Shown here in pieces: positions 1 to 7,785 of a stretch of DNA of 64,000 nucleotides. This DNA comes from Pseudoroseicyclus aestuarii (GTDB taxonomy: Bacteria > Pseudomonadota > Alphaproteobacteria > Rhodobacterales > Rhodobacteraceae). A program made the translations under genes and the position numbers. The notes beneath the pieces were generated by a model. The model did not search any database, was not told where the DNA came from, and was given only the letters and a program-made list of their open reading frames with translations. Position 1 is the first letter of the stretch. Each line of letters begins with the position of its first letter. The stretch is from assembly GCF_003217255.1 (NCBI RefSeq), contig NZ_QJTE01000004.1, forward strand, positions 62,001 to 126,000, in the 5' to 3' direction.

Positions 1-1155
1 GCCGAGCAGCGCGCCGTCCTCGCCGCCTCGGCCAAGAAGCAGGAGGCGCAGCGCGCCCACCTGCAAAGCTTCGTCGACCGCTTCAAGGCCAAGGCCAGCA
101 AGGCCCGGCAGGCGCAGAGCCGGGTCAAGATGCTCGAGAAGATGGAGACGATCCGGGTGCCCGAGGATGCCGCCCGCACCGTCTTCACCTTCCCCGAACC
201 CGAGGAGCTGTCGCCCCCGATCATCGCCACCGAGGGCGTGAGCACCGGCTACGGCGAGACGGTGATCCTGCGAAACCTCGACCTGCGCATCGACCAGGAC
301 GACCGCATCGCCCTTCTGGGCCGCAACGGCGAGGGCAAGTCCACGCTGTCGAAGCTGCTGTCGGACCGGCTGCCGGCGCTGGGGGGCAAGATCGTCCGAT
401 CCTCCAAGCTGCGCATCGGCTTCTTCGCCCAGCACCAGGTGGACGAGCTGCGGATCGAGGAGACGCCGCTGCAGCACATCCAGCGCGCCCTGCCCGACGT
501 AATGCCGCCCAAGCTGCGCGCCCGCCTCGCCGGCTTCGGCCTTGGCGCCGACCAGGCCGAGACCGAGGTCGGGCGCCTGTCCGGCGGGCAGAAGGCGCGG
601 CTGTCGCTGCTGCTGGCGACGCTGGATGCGCCGCATCTGCTGATCCTCGACGAGCCGACCAACCACCTCGACATCGAAAGCCGCGAGGCGCTGGTCGAGG
701 CGCTGACCGAATATTCCGGCGCCGTGATCCTCGTCAGCCACGACATGCACCTTCTGTCGATGGTCGCGGACCGGCTGTGGCTGGTCAAGGACGGCCGCGT
801 CGCGCCCTACGACGGCGATCTGGAAAGCTACCGCCGGATGCTGCTGTCGGGCGATGGCGGCGAGAAGAAGCCGCAGAAAAAGCCCGAGGCCCCGAAGACG
901 CCCAAGCCCAGCCGCGACGAGATCCTCGCCCTGCGCGCCGAAGCCCGCAAGAACGAGCAGCTCGTCGCCAAGATCGAGGGCATGCGCGACAAGCTGGCCA
1001 CGAAGCTTGCCGATCCCGAGCTTTACGAGGATGCCCGCAAGGGCGAGCTCGAGACATGGAACAAGAAATACGCCGAGGTGATGGAGGGCCTGCACCGCGC
1101 CGAGGCGATGTGGATGGCCGCGCTCGAGAAGCTGGAAAAGGCGCAGGCGGCGTGA
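1..1155 (+). CDS. ABC-F family ATPase, C-terminal part (5' end outside window)
   Basis: The reading frame is open from the first base, so the gene starts upstream; 384 residues are visible. The first ~45 residues are a charged Lys/Arg/Gln-rich stretch that looks like the inter-domain linker of ABC-F proteins. The second nucleotide-binding domain follows, with Walker A GRNGEGKS (about visible residue 107), signature LSGGQ (193-197) and Walker B LILDEPTNHLD (214-224). A Lys/Pro-rich tail then leads into a C-terminal coiled coil. There are no membrane segments, as expected for ABC-F proteins, which act on ribosomes rather than transport. The tail resembles the YheS/Uup branch, but the subgroup cannot be settled without the N-terminal half. 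The stop overlaps the GTG start of the next gene. Confidence 0.93.
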   Translation, partial: AEQRAVLAASAKKQEAQRAHLQSFVDRFKAKASKARQAQSRVKMLEKMETIRVPEDAARTVFTFPEPEELSPPIIATEGVSTGYGETVILRNLDLRIDQDDRIALLGRNGEGKSTLSKLLSDRLPALGGKIVRSSKLRIGFFAQHQVDELRIEETPLQHIQRALPDVMPPKLRARLAGFGLGADQAETEVGRLSGGQKARLSLLLATLDAPHLLILDEPTNHLDIESREALVEALTEYSGAVILVSHDMHLLSMVADRLWLVKDGRVAPYDGDLESYRRMLLSGDGGEKKPQKKPEAPKTPKPSRDEILALRAEARKNEQLVAKIEGMRDKLATKLADPELYEDARKGELETWNKKYAEVMEGLHRAEAMWMAALEKLEKAQAA

Positions 1156-1646
1156 GCCTGCAGCTTCGGCCCTATGCGCCCGCCGACTGGCCCGCGCTCT
1201 GGCCGATCCTGCGCAGCGTGATCCGCGCCGGCGACACTTATACCTACGCCCCGGACACCGACGAAGACACCGCCCGCGCGCTCTGGCTGGATCCGCCCAG
1301 CACCCGCGTGGTCGTCGCCGAAGAGGCCGGGCGCATCCTCGGCACCGCGCATATGGGGCCGAACCGGGACGGGCCGGGCGATCACATCGCCAATGCCTCC
1401 TACATGGTGGCCGAGGCTGCGCGGGGCCGCGGCGTCGGCCGCGCCATGGTGCGCGACACGATCCGCTGGGCCGGTGAGGCCGGCTACCACGGCATCCAGT
1501 TCAATGCCGTCGCCGCCAGCAACGAGGGCGCCCTCGCCCTTTACGCCGACCTCGGCTTCGTCACCCTCGGCGCCGTGCCCGGCGGCTTTCGCCATCCGCA
1601 GCGCGGGTTCGTCGATCTGCACATCCTCTACCGGGCCCTGCCATGA
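1152..1646 (+). CDS. GNAT family N-acetyltransferase
   Basis: A 164-residue single-domain GNAT protein, predicted to move an acetyl group from acetyl-CoA to an unidentified amine. It opens with LQLRPYAPADWPALWPIL. The acetyl-CoA-binding motif A is visible as VAEAARGRGVGRAMV (about residues 88-102), and motif B as NEGALALYADLGF, both typical. The GTG start overlaps the preceding stop (GTGA) and its own stop overlaps the ATG of the next gene, so the three genes are translationally coupled. A longer upstream extension is open in this frame, but it lies inside the ABC-F gene and has no GNAT character. Confidence 0.88.
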   Translation: MSLQLRPYAPADWPALWPILRSVIRAGDTYTYAPDTDEDTARALWLDPPSTRVVVAEEAGRILGTAHMGPNRDGPGDHIANASYMVAEAARGRGVGRAMVRDTIRWAGEAGYHGIQFNAVAASNEGALALYADLGFVTLGAVPGGFRHPQRGFVDLHILYRALP

Positions 1647-2284
1647 CCGATCTGTCGAGCCTGATCACCGCCTATACGACGCTGTTCGTCATCGTCGACC
1701 CGCTGGGCCTCGTGCCCGTCTTCATCGCGCTGACGCGCGGCATGTCCGCGGCGCGGCGGCGGATCATCGGGCTGCGCGCCTGCCTCGTCTCGGCGGTGCT
1801 TTTCGGCCTCTTCCTCGTGGTGGGCGAGAAACTGCTGCGCTTTCTCGGGATCACCTTCCCGGCCTTCCGCATCGCCGGCGGCCTGCTGCTGTTCCTGACC
1901 GCGCTCGACATGCTTTTCGAGCGGCGGCAGGAGCGGCGGCAGAACAATGCCGAAGGCGCCGAGGACGAGGATGACCCCTCGGTCTTCCCGCTGGCCCTGC
2001 CGCTGATCGTTGGGCCCGGCGCGATCACCACGGTGATCCTGCTGGCCGACCGCGCCCATGGCGCCGCCGATTTCGCCGCCATCGCCCTTGTGCTGGCGCT
2101 GATCCTGCTGACCGTCTTCGTGGCCTTCCTCCTCGCCGCCCCGATCGAGCGGCTGCTGGGCGGCGTCGGGCTGAACGTGGTCACGCGGGTGCTGGGCATG
2201 CTGCTCGCGGCGCTGGCGATCCAGTTCGTGCTCGACGGGCTTCTCGCCTCGGGCCTCACCGGCGGCCTTGGCGGTCCGCGCTAG
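1643..2284 (+). CDS. MarC family integral membrane protein
   Basis: A 213-residue inner-membrane protein with about six hydrophobic segments. The N-terminal FVIVDPLGLVPVFIALT and the central LPLIVGPGAITTVILL are hallmarks of the MarC/UPF0056 family. The loop around residues 93-112 is polar and acidic (ERRQNNAEGAEDEDD). The name came from the mar locus, but the family's transport role is not established and substrates are unknown. It overlaps the GNAT stop by four bases (ATGA), so it is probably co-transcribed. Confidence 0.92.
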   Translation: MTDLSSLITAYTTLFVIVDPLGLVPVFIALTRGMSAARRRIIGLRACLVSAVLFGLFLVVGEKLLRFLGITFPAFRIAGGLLLFLTALDMLFERRQERRQNNAEGAEDEDDPSVFPLALPLIVGPGAITTVILLADRAHGAADFAAIALVLALILLTVFVAFLLAAPIERLLGGVGLNVVTRVLGMLLAALAIQFVLDGLLASGLTGGLGGPR

Positions 2285-2302
2285 AGGCCCCATATCAGCG
2301 GC

Positions 2303-2881
2303 ATGACCGGAGACGAGATCGCCCGCATTCTCTTTCTCGTGCTGCTCGGCACGGCCCTCGTCGGCTGGTTCATCACCGAGAACCGCGCCAGCCTGGGCAA
2401 GACCGCGCGCATGGCCGCGGCCTGGGGGATGATCTTCCTCGGGGTGATCGCCGCCGTCGGCCTCTGGGGCGACATCCGCGGCACCGTCCTGCCCCGCCAA
2501 TCGCTGATCGGGGGCGCCGCGATCGAGGTGCCGCAGGCGCGCGACGGGCACTACTACCTGACCCTGCAGATCAACGGCACGCCGGTCGAGTTCGTCGTGG
2601 ATACCGGCGCCACCGACATGGTCCTGTCCGAGGATGACGCCCGCCGCGCCGGGATCGACCCCGGGGCCCTGACCTATGGCGGGCAGGCGATGACGGCCAA
2701 TGGCGCCGTGCGCACCGCCGCCGTCTGGCTGGACAGCGTCAGCCTCGAGGGGATCACCGATACCGATGTGCGCGCCGTGGTCACCGACGGCGGGCTGCCC
2801 TTCTCGCTGCTGGGGATGGGCTACCTGCGCCTCTTCGGCCGGATCGAGATCGAGGACGGGCGGCTGGTCCTGACCCGCTGA
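2303..2881 (+). CDS. Membrane-anchored retropepsin-like aspartic protease (TIGR02281 type)
   Basis: A 192-residue protein with two N-terminal hydrophobic segments (about residues 8-25 and 38-56), followed by a single retroviral-type aspartic protease domain. The catalytic motif is FVVDTGATDMVLS with DTG at 100-102, and a second family feature is SLLGMGYLRLFG near the C-terminus. Such clan AA proteases have one catalytic Asp per chain and should work as homodimers, here outside the inner membrane. It starts 18 bases after marC. The substrate is unknown. Confidence 0.88.
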   Translation: MTGDEIARILFLVLLGTALVGWFITENRASLGKTARMAAAWGMIFLGVIAAVGLWGDIRGTVLPRQSLIGGAAIEVPQARDGHYYLTLQINGTPVEFVVDTGATDMVLSEDDARRAGIDPGALTYGGQAMTANGAVRTAAVWLDSVSLEGITDTDVRAVVTDGGLPFSLLGMGYLRLFGRIEIEDGRLVLTR

Positions 2882-2892
2882 AGCCGCAGCGG

Positions 2893-3381
2893 TCAGTCCG
2901 GCGCGTGCCAGCCCTGCGTGTCGTGATCGGGGTGCTGACGGCTGCTCGCCGCGATCCGTGCCGCGGCCTCCGGATCCTCCTCCTCCATTGAGGCGTCGAA
3001 CGGAAGATGGCCGAGCTGTCCCAGCTGCGGCGCAGCCAGATCGCGCGACGACTCTGAGACCAGCGGAATGGCTCCCGGATCGTCGAAACTGCCGATCGTG
3101 ATCGAGACATGGCCGCCGCTGCGCCTGTGATAGAACAGCGGCGTGCCGCAATCGCGGCAAAAGCCGCGCTCGATCCCGGCGCTGCTTTCGAAAACCGCGG
3201 GGGTGCCGCGCGTCCAGGTCAGCACCGCCCTCGGGACACCGACGAGAGCGGCGAAGAAGTTGCCCGTCGCCTTCTGGCACATCCGGCAGTGACAAACGTG
3301 CGGATTGTCCAGCAGCCCGCCGGCGCTATAGCGCACCGCGCCGCACTGGCAGCCGCCGCTCATCGGAAACTCCGGCATCAT
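2893..3381 (-). CDS. GFA family (CENP-V/GFA domain) protein
   Basis: A 162-residue protein of the GFA fold, named after a glutathione-dependent formaldehyde-activating enzyme. The zinc-binding cysteines are all present: CQC (11, 13), CHCRMC (30, 32, 35) and CRDC (75, 78). Most GFA homologues have no proven substrate, so enzymatic function is not claimed. A GAGGGAAG ribosome binding site precedes tandem ATG codons. It converges on the protease gene with only 11 bases between stops. Confidence 0.88.
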   Translation of the reverse strand: MMPEFPMSGGCQCGAVRYSAGGLLDNPHVCHCRMCQKATGNFFAALVGVPRAVLTWTRGTPAVFESSAGIERGFCRDCGTPLFYHRRSGGHVSITIGSFDDPGAIPLVSESSRDLAAPQLGQLGHLPFDASMEEEDPEAAARIAASSRQHPDHDTQGWHAPD

Positions 3382-3432
3382 CGCTTCCCTCTTCGGTCTC
3401 GGGGTCCATCCACAGGCCGCGGGGGCGCCGGG

Positions 3433-3888
3433 TCAACCCTGCTTCTTCACCCAGCGCCCCTCGTCCTGCGCCCAGTACTGCGCCGCGACACCGGCGCCGG
3501 TCAGCCGCCGCCACTGGCCGCGCGCCGCCTGCAGCGCCGCCTCGTCGTAGCCGTCGAAAAGGATGCAGACCCGCTCCAGCTTCTGCGCCTCTTCCGGCGC
3601 GGCCTCGGCGCCGCCCACGCAGAAGAGGCAGGCGGGATCGTTGGTGGCCGCCTGCCCCGGAACCGTCAGGAGCACGGGCTGCGCGGCATCCTGCGCGCCG
3701 CCCGCCAGAGCATGCGGCAGGAAGCTGTCGGGCGCCCCCTGCCACAGCGCCAGGTCCAGCCGCTCCTGCGCGGCTGTATCCGTGCCGCGCAGTTCCACCC
3801 GCCAGCCGGCCTGCGCCGCGCGCGGCAGCAGCTGGGCCAGGACGTCTTCGACCCGGCCCTCCGTCAGGTGGTAGAACAGCGCAGGCAT
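3433..3888 (-). CDS. holC: DNA polymerase III subunit chi
   Basis: A 151-residue HolC-like protein. It carries the N-terminal ALFYHLT segment, the LPRAAQAGWRVELRG region and the late VCILFDGYDEAALQAARGQW motif typical of the family. Chi links the clamp loader to single-stranded DNA-binding protein during replication. Its ATG overlaps the pepA stop (ATGA); the pepA-holC pairing is a conserved proteobacterial order and supports the assignment. The start is fixed by that overlap and by the family N-terminus. Confidence 0.93.
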   Translation of the reverse strand: MPALFYHLTEGRVEDVLAQLLPRAAQAGWRVELRGTDTAAQERLDLALWQGAPDSFLPHALAGGAQDAAQPVLLTVPGQAATNDPACLFCVGGAEAAPEEAQKLERVCILFDGYDEAALQAARGQWRRLTGAGVAAQYWAQDEGRWVKKQG

Positions 3889-5336
3889 CAGCCCTCGTAG
3901 CCTTCGGCGATCAGCCGGTTCAGCGTGCGCACGCCCCAGCCCGTCGGGCCGTTGGGATAAAGATCGCCGCCCTTGTCGGAAAAGGCGACCCCCGCGATAT
4001 CGAGGTGCACCCAGGGCACATCGTCCTTGACGAAGCGCCGCAGGAACTGCGCCGCTGTGATCGAGCCTGCGGGCCGCCCGCCGGTGTTCTTCATGTCGGC
4101 GATCCGGCTCTTGATCAGCTTGTCGTAGCCCGGCCCCATCGGCATCCGCCAGGCGCCCTCGCCCTCGGCATCCGCCGCCTTGAGGACCGCGCCCGCCAGG
4201 CCGTCGTCGTTCGAGAAGACGCCCGCCATCTCGTGGCCCAGCGCGATCAGCATGGCGCCGGTCAGCGTGGCCAGATCGACGATGCCGCGCGGCTTGAACC
4301 GCTCCTGCGCGTACCACAGCACATCCGCCAGCAGCAGCCGCCCCTCGGCATCGGTGCTGATGATCTCGATCGTGTCGCCCTTCATCGAGGTCAGCACATC
4401 GCCCGGCCGGATCGCATCGCCCGAGGGCATGTTCTCGACCAGCCCGACAAGGCCGACGACATTGGCCTTCGCCCCGCGCATCGCGAGGGTCTTCATCACC
4501 CCCGCCACGACGCCGGCGCCGCCCATGTCCATGGTCATCGCCTCCATCCCGGCCGAGGGCTTGAGGCTGATGCCGCCGGTGTCGAAGACCACGCCCTTGC
4601 CGACGAAGGCGAAGGGCGCGCCCGTCCCGCCGTTCCACTGCATCACCGCGACCTTGGTCGGGCTGCTCGATCCCTGCCCCACGCCCAGAAGCGCGCCCAT
4701 GCCCAGCGCCTCGAGCTGCGCCTCCTCGAGGATCTCGACCTCCACGCCCAGATCCCGCAGCCCCTCGAGGCGGGCGGCGAACTCCGTCGTCGTCAGCACA
4801 TTGGCCGGCTCGTTCACGAGGTCGCGGGTAAAAAGCGTGCCCTCGGCCACGGCGCGCAGCGGCGCCCAGGCCGCCTCGGCGGCGTCCGGATCGGGAGACA
4901 TCACCGTCACCGGACCGAGCGGCGCCTTGGCCTCCGTCCCCGCCCCGCGCCGGGCGGTGAAGTCGTAGGCCCGCAGCGCGAGACCCAGAAGCACCTCCGG
5001 CAGCCCCTCCTGCCCGCCGGCCAGCAGGGTCACCGGCCCGCGCCGGGCCGTGGTGGCGATCGCCGCCCCGGCACGGCGCAGCACCTCGGCCTCGGCGCCC
5101 TCGGCCAGCTTCACGGCGATCAGACCTTCGGCCGCCATGTCCTGCGGCATCGCGATCTCGACGGCGCCGCCCTCCTCGAGCTTGTCCCAGCGGTCCGAGG
5201 CCTGAAGCCGCTGCAGCGCCGCGCGCGCCCCCGCGCCCAAGCGCTCGGGCAGCGCGCCGAGGATCACCGCGACGCGGCCCTCGGCCTGCGCGGCATCGCC
5301 GTCGCGGAGGAATTCGATCGGGGTCAGGTCGGTCAT
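3888..5336 (-). CDS. pepA: Leucyl aminopeptidase (M17)
   Basis: A 482-residue cytosolic M17 aminopeptidase that removes N-terminal residues from peptides. The two-metal centre is complete: K247 and D252 (FVGKGVVFDTGG), D270, and D329/E331 in the signature STDAEGRL, with catalytic K259 and R333. The N-terminal macro-like domain (about 1-170) is present. I chose the start MTDLTPIEF by family length; the frame stays open upstream through a repeat element, which is not protein-like. holC follows by a four-base overlap. The gap to divergent lptF holds a copy of the intergenic repeat described elsewhere. Confidence 0.95.
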   Translation of the reverse strand: MTDLTPIEFLRDGDAAQAEGRVAVILGALPERLGAGARAALQRLQASDRWDKLEEGGAVEIAMPQDMAAEGLIAVKLAEGAEAEVLRRAGAAIATTARRGPVTLLAGGQEGLPEVLLGLALRAYDFTARRGAGTEAKAPLGPVTVMSPDPDAAEAAWAPLRAVAEGTLFTRDLVNEPANVLTTTEFAARLEGLRDLGVEVEILEEAQLEALGMGALLGVGQGSSSPTKVAVMQWNGGTGAPFAFVGKGVVFDTGGISLKPSAGMEAMTMDMGGAGVVAGVMKTLAMRGAKANVVGLVGLVENMPSGDAIRPGDVLTSMKGDTIEIISTDAEGRLLLADVLWYAQERFKPRGIVDLATLTGAMLIALGHEMAGVFSNDDGLAGAVLKAADAEGEGAWRMPMGPGYDKLIKSRIADMKNTGGRPAGSITAAQFLRRFVKDDVPWVHLDIAGVAFSDKGGDLYPNGPTGWGVRTLNRLIAEGYEG

Positions 5337-5422
5337 GCCGGGGCTCCTCGAAACATCATCGGATGGATGCGCGCACCCTAGGCCCGCCCCGGCCCGAGCG
5401 CCACCACCCCGGCGGGATCCCG

Positions 5423-5473
5423 CCCCCTTCTTCTCTTTGAAAATATCCCGGGGGTCCGGGGGCTGGCCCCCGG
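5423..5473 (-). repeat. Intergenic composite repeat, copy A
   Basis: Read on the minus strand this is a CCGGGGGC-CA-GCCCCCGG hairpin, then CCCCCGGGATATTTTC and AAAGAGAAGAAGGGGG. The plan matches the other copies (hairpin, CCGG.GTATTTT, purine-rich AAG end), although the AT core has diverged. It lies between the divergent starts of pepA and lptF and points toward pepA. The rest of the 233-base gap shows no clear promoter to me. Confidence 0.6.
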
Positions 5474-5569
5474 ATGCCGAAGGCGTCAGCAGGGGCCGCC
5501 TTCCCCCGCCCGCGCCCATCGGCTAGGGTCTCGCGCGACCCCGCCCGTCATCTCCGAAAGGCCCCCCGC

Positions 5570-6697
5570 TTGGCGCGATTCGACAGATACATGCTGTCGC
5601 AGCTGATGATGCTGTTCGGCTTCTTCGCGCTGGTGCTGGTGCTGATCTACTGGATCAACCGCGCCGTGGTGCTGTTCGACGACCTGATCTCGAACGGGCA
5701 GACGGCGCTGGTCTTTCTCGAGTTCACGCTGCTGGCGCTGCCGGTGCTTATCCGCATCGTGCTGCCGATCGCCGCCTTCGCCGCCAGTCTTTACGTCACC
5801 AACCGCCTCACCTCCGACTCAGAGCTGACGGTGATGCGCGCCTGCGGCGCCTCGCCGATGCGGCTGGCCCGGCCGGTCATCGCATTCGGGCTGATCGTCA
5901 CCGCCATGGTCATGATACTGACCAATATCCTCGCCCCGGCGGCGGCGCATCGCCTGGCCCTGCGCCAGGGCCAGATCGCAGAGACCGCGACCGCCTCCCT
6001 CCTGCAGGAGGGGCGCTTCGTCACCCCGGCCGAGGGGGTGACGCTCTATATCCGCGACGTGACCCCGGAGGGAGAGCTGCTGGGCCTGCTGATCTCGGAT
6101 GCCCGGAGCGCGCGAGAGACGATGACCTATACCGCCGGGCGCGCCTACCTCGTGCGGACCGAGGCGGGCCCGCAGCTGGTGATGCTGGACGGCGCGGCGC
6201 AGCGGCTGTCCTCCGGGACGGGCCGCCTCTCGGTCACCGCCTTCGAGGAGCTCGCCTACGACCTCGGCCCGCTGCTGCCCACCGCCAGCACGCACGAGCG
6301 CCGCCCGCGCGAGCTGGCGACGCGCGATCTGCTCTTTCCCAGTGCCGCGATCCTGGCAGAGACCGGGCGCGACAAGGGGCAGCTCGTGCTCGAGGGGCAC
6401 GAGCGCTTCGCCGAGGCGGCGCTGGCGCTGGTCACCGCGATCCTCGGCTTCTCGACGCTGATGACGGGGGGCTTCAGCCGCTTCGGCATCTGGCGCCAGA
6501 TCATCGCCGCGCTGCTGCTGATCGCGCTGGTCAAGGGGCTGGAATCCACGGTCGCCGGCGCCGTGCGCGCCGATCCCGCGCGCTGGGCGCTGGTCTACCT
6601 GCCGGCGGCGACGGGCCTCGTCATCGCCACCGCCCAGCTGGCCTGGGCCGGGCGCCGGCGGCGCCCCCGGCTGGCCCTGAAAGGCACGGCGGCATGA
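5570..6697 (+). CDS. lptF: LPS export ABC transporter permease LptF
   Basis: A 375-residue inner-membrane subunit of the LptB2FG complex, which extracts LPS from the inner membrane. Three N-terminal membrane helices, a periplasmic jelly-roll (about residues 105-270) and three C-terminal helices are seen. The N-terminal RFDRYMLSQLMMLFGFFALVLV is typical. I favour a TTG start that gives MARFDRYML, preceded by GAAAGG; an internal ATG seven codons later is the alternative. It overlaps lptG by four bases. Confidence 0.93.
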   Translation: MARFDRYMLSQLMMLFGFFALVLVLIYWINRAVVLFDDLISNGQTALVFLEFTLLALPVLIRIVLPIAAFAASLYVTNRLTSDSELTVMRACGASPMRLARPVIAFGLIVTAMVMILTNILAPAAAHRLALRQGQIAETATASLLQEGRFVTPAEGVTLYIRDVTPEGELLGLLISDARSARETMTYTAGRAYLVRTEAGPQLVMLDGAAQRLSSGTGRLSVTAFEELAYDLGPLLPTASTHERRPRELATRDLLFPSAAILAETGRDKGQLVLEGHERFAEAALALVTAILGFSTLMTGGFSRFGIWRQIIAALLLIALVKGLESTVAGAVRADPARWALVYLPAATGLVIATAQLAWAGRRRRPRLALKGTAA

Positions 6698-7785
6698 TCC
6701 TGCAGCTTTACGTCGCGCGGCGCTTCCTCTTCACCTTCCTCGCTCTCTTCGCCGTCTTCTTCGGCCTGATGACCCTGATCGAGATGCTCGAGGCCGCGCG
6801 CCGCTTCGGCGATGACGGCGCCGGGCTGCGGCAGATCATGCCGCTGGCGTTGTTGCATGTGCCGGGCGAGATCTACGGCGTGCTGCCGCTGATCGTGATC
6901 CTCTCGGCGATCACGCTCTTTCTCGGCCTCGCCCGCTCCTCCGAGCTGGTGGTGGCCCGGGCGGCGGGACGCTCGGCGCTGCGGGTGCTGGTCGCGCCCA
7001 TCGTGGTGACCGGGCTGATCGGCGCAGTGGTGCTGGCCGCCTTCAATCCCATCGTCGCCGCGACGGGGCGCGAATACGAGCGCCGCGCCGACGATGTCGC
7101 GGGCCGGGCCAGCACCCTCGCCCTCTCCGAAGGCGGGCTCTGGCTGCGGCAGGGCGGCCCCGAGGGGCAGGTCGTGATCCACGCGGGCGGCAGCAACCTC
7201 GACGGCACGCGCCTGACCGGCGCCAGCTTCCTCGTCTACGGCGAGGCGGGCGCGCCGGAGCGGCGGATCGAGGCCGAGGAGGCCCGGCTCGAGCCCGGTC
7301 ACTGGCGCCTGACGGGGGCCAAGAGCTGGCCACTGACCGTGGCCAACCCCGAGGCCGAGGCCCGAAGCGCGCCCGAGATGATGCTGCCTTCGGAGCTGAC
7401 GCCCGAGGGGATCCGCGACAGCTTCGGCGATCCCTCAGCGGTCCCGGTCTGGGAGCTTCCGGCCTTCATCGCGCAGCTGCGCGCCGCCGGTTTCACCGCG
7501 CAGCGCCACGCGGTGCACCTGCAGATGGAGCTCGCGCTTCCGGCGCTCCTGATCGCGATGGTGATGATCGCCGCCGCCTTCACCCTGCGCCACCAGAGGG
7601 GCCAGCGCACCGGCGTCATGGTGCTGACCGCCGTGTTGCTGGGCTTTGCCCTCTATTTCCTGCGCAACCTCGCGCGGGTGCTGGGCGAGACCGGACAGGT
7701 CGCCGCCCCGCTGGCGGCCTGGACGCCGCCCCTCGTCGCGATCCTGCTGGCCTTGGGCCTGCTTCTACACCTGGAGGATGGCTGA
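6694..7785 (+). CDS. lptG: LPS export ABC transporter permease LptG
   Basis: The 363-residue partner of LptF with the same plan: helices near residues 10-30, 50-75 and 95-120, a periplasmic beta domain, and three helices in the last 110 residues. The opening LYVARRFLFTFLALFAVFFGL is characteristic. It is coupled to lptF (ATGA) and to lptD (TGATG), so the two permeases and the outer-membrane acceptor are co-translated. The ATPase lptB is not in the window and must lie elsewhere. Confidence 0.93.
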   Translation: MILQLYVARRFLFTFLALFAVFFGLMTLIEMLEAARRFGDDGAGLRQIMPLALLHVPGEIYGVLPLIVILSAITLFLGLARSSELVVARAAGRSALRVLVAPIVVTGLIGAVVLAAFNPIVAATGREYERRADDVAGRASTLALSEGGLWLRQGGPEGQVVIHAGGSNLDGTRLTGASFLVYGEAGAPERRIEAEEARLEPGHWRLTGAKSWPLTVANPEAEARSAPEMMLPSELTPEGIRDSFGDPSAVPVWELPAFIAQLRAAGFTAQRHAVHLQMELALPALLIAMVMIAAAFTLRHQRGQRTGVMVLTAVLLGFALYFLRNLARVLGETGQVAAPLAAWTPPLVAILLALGLLLHLEDG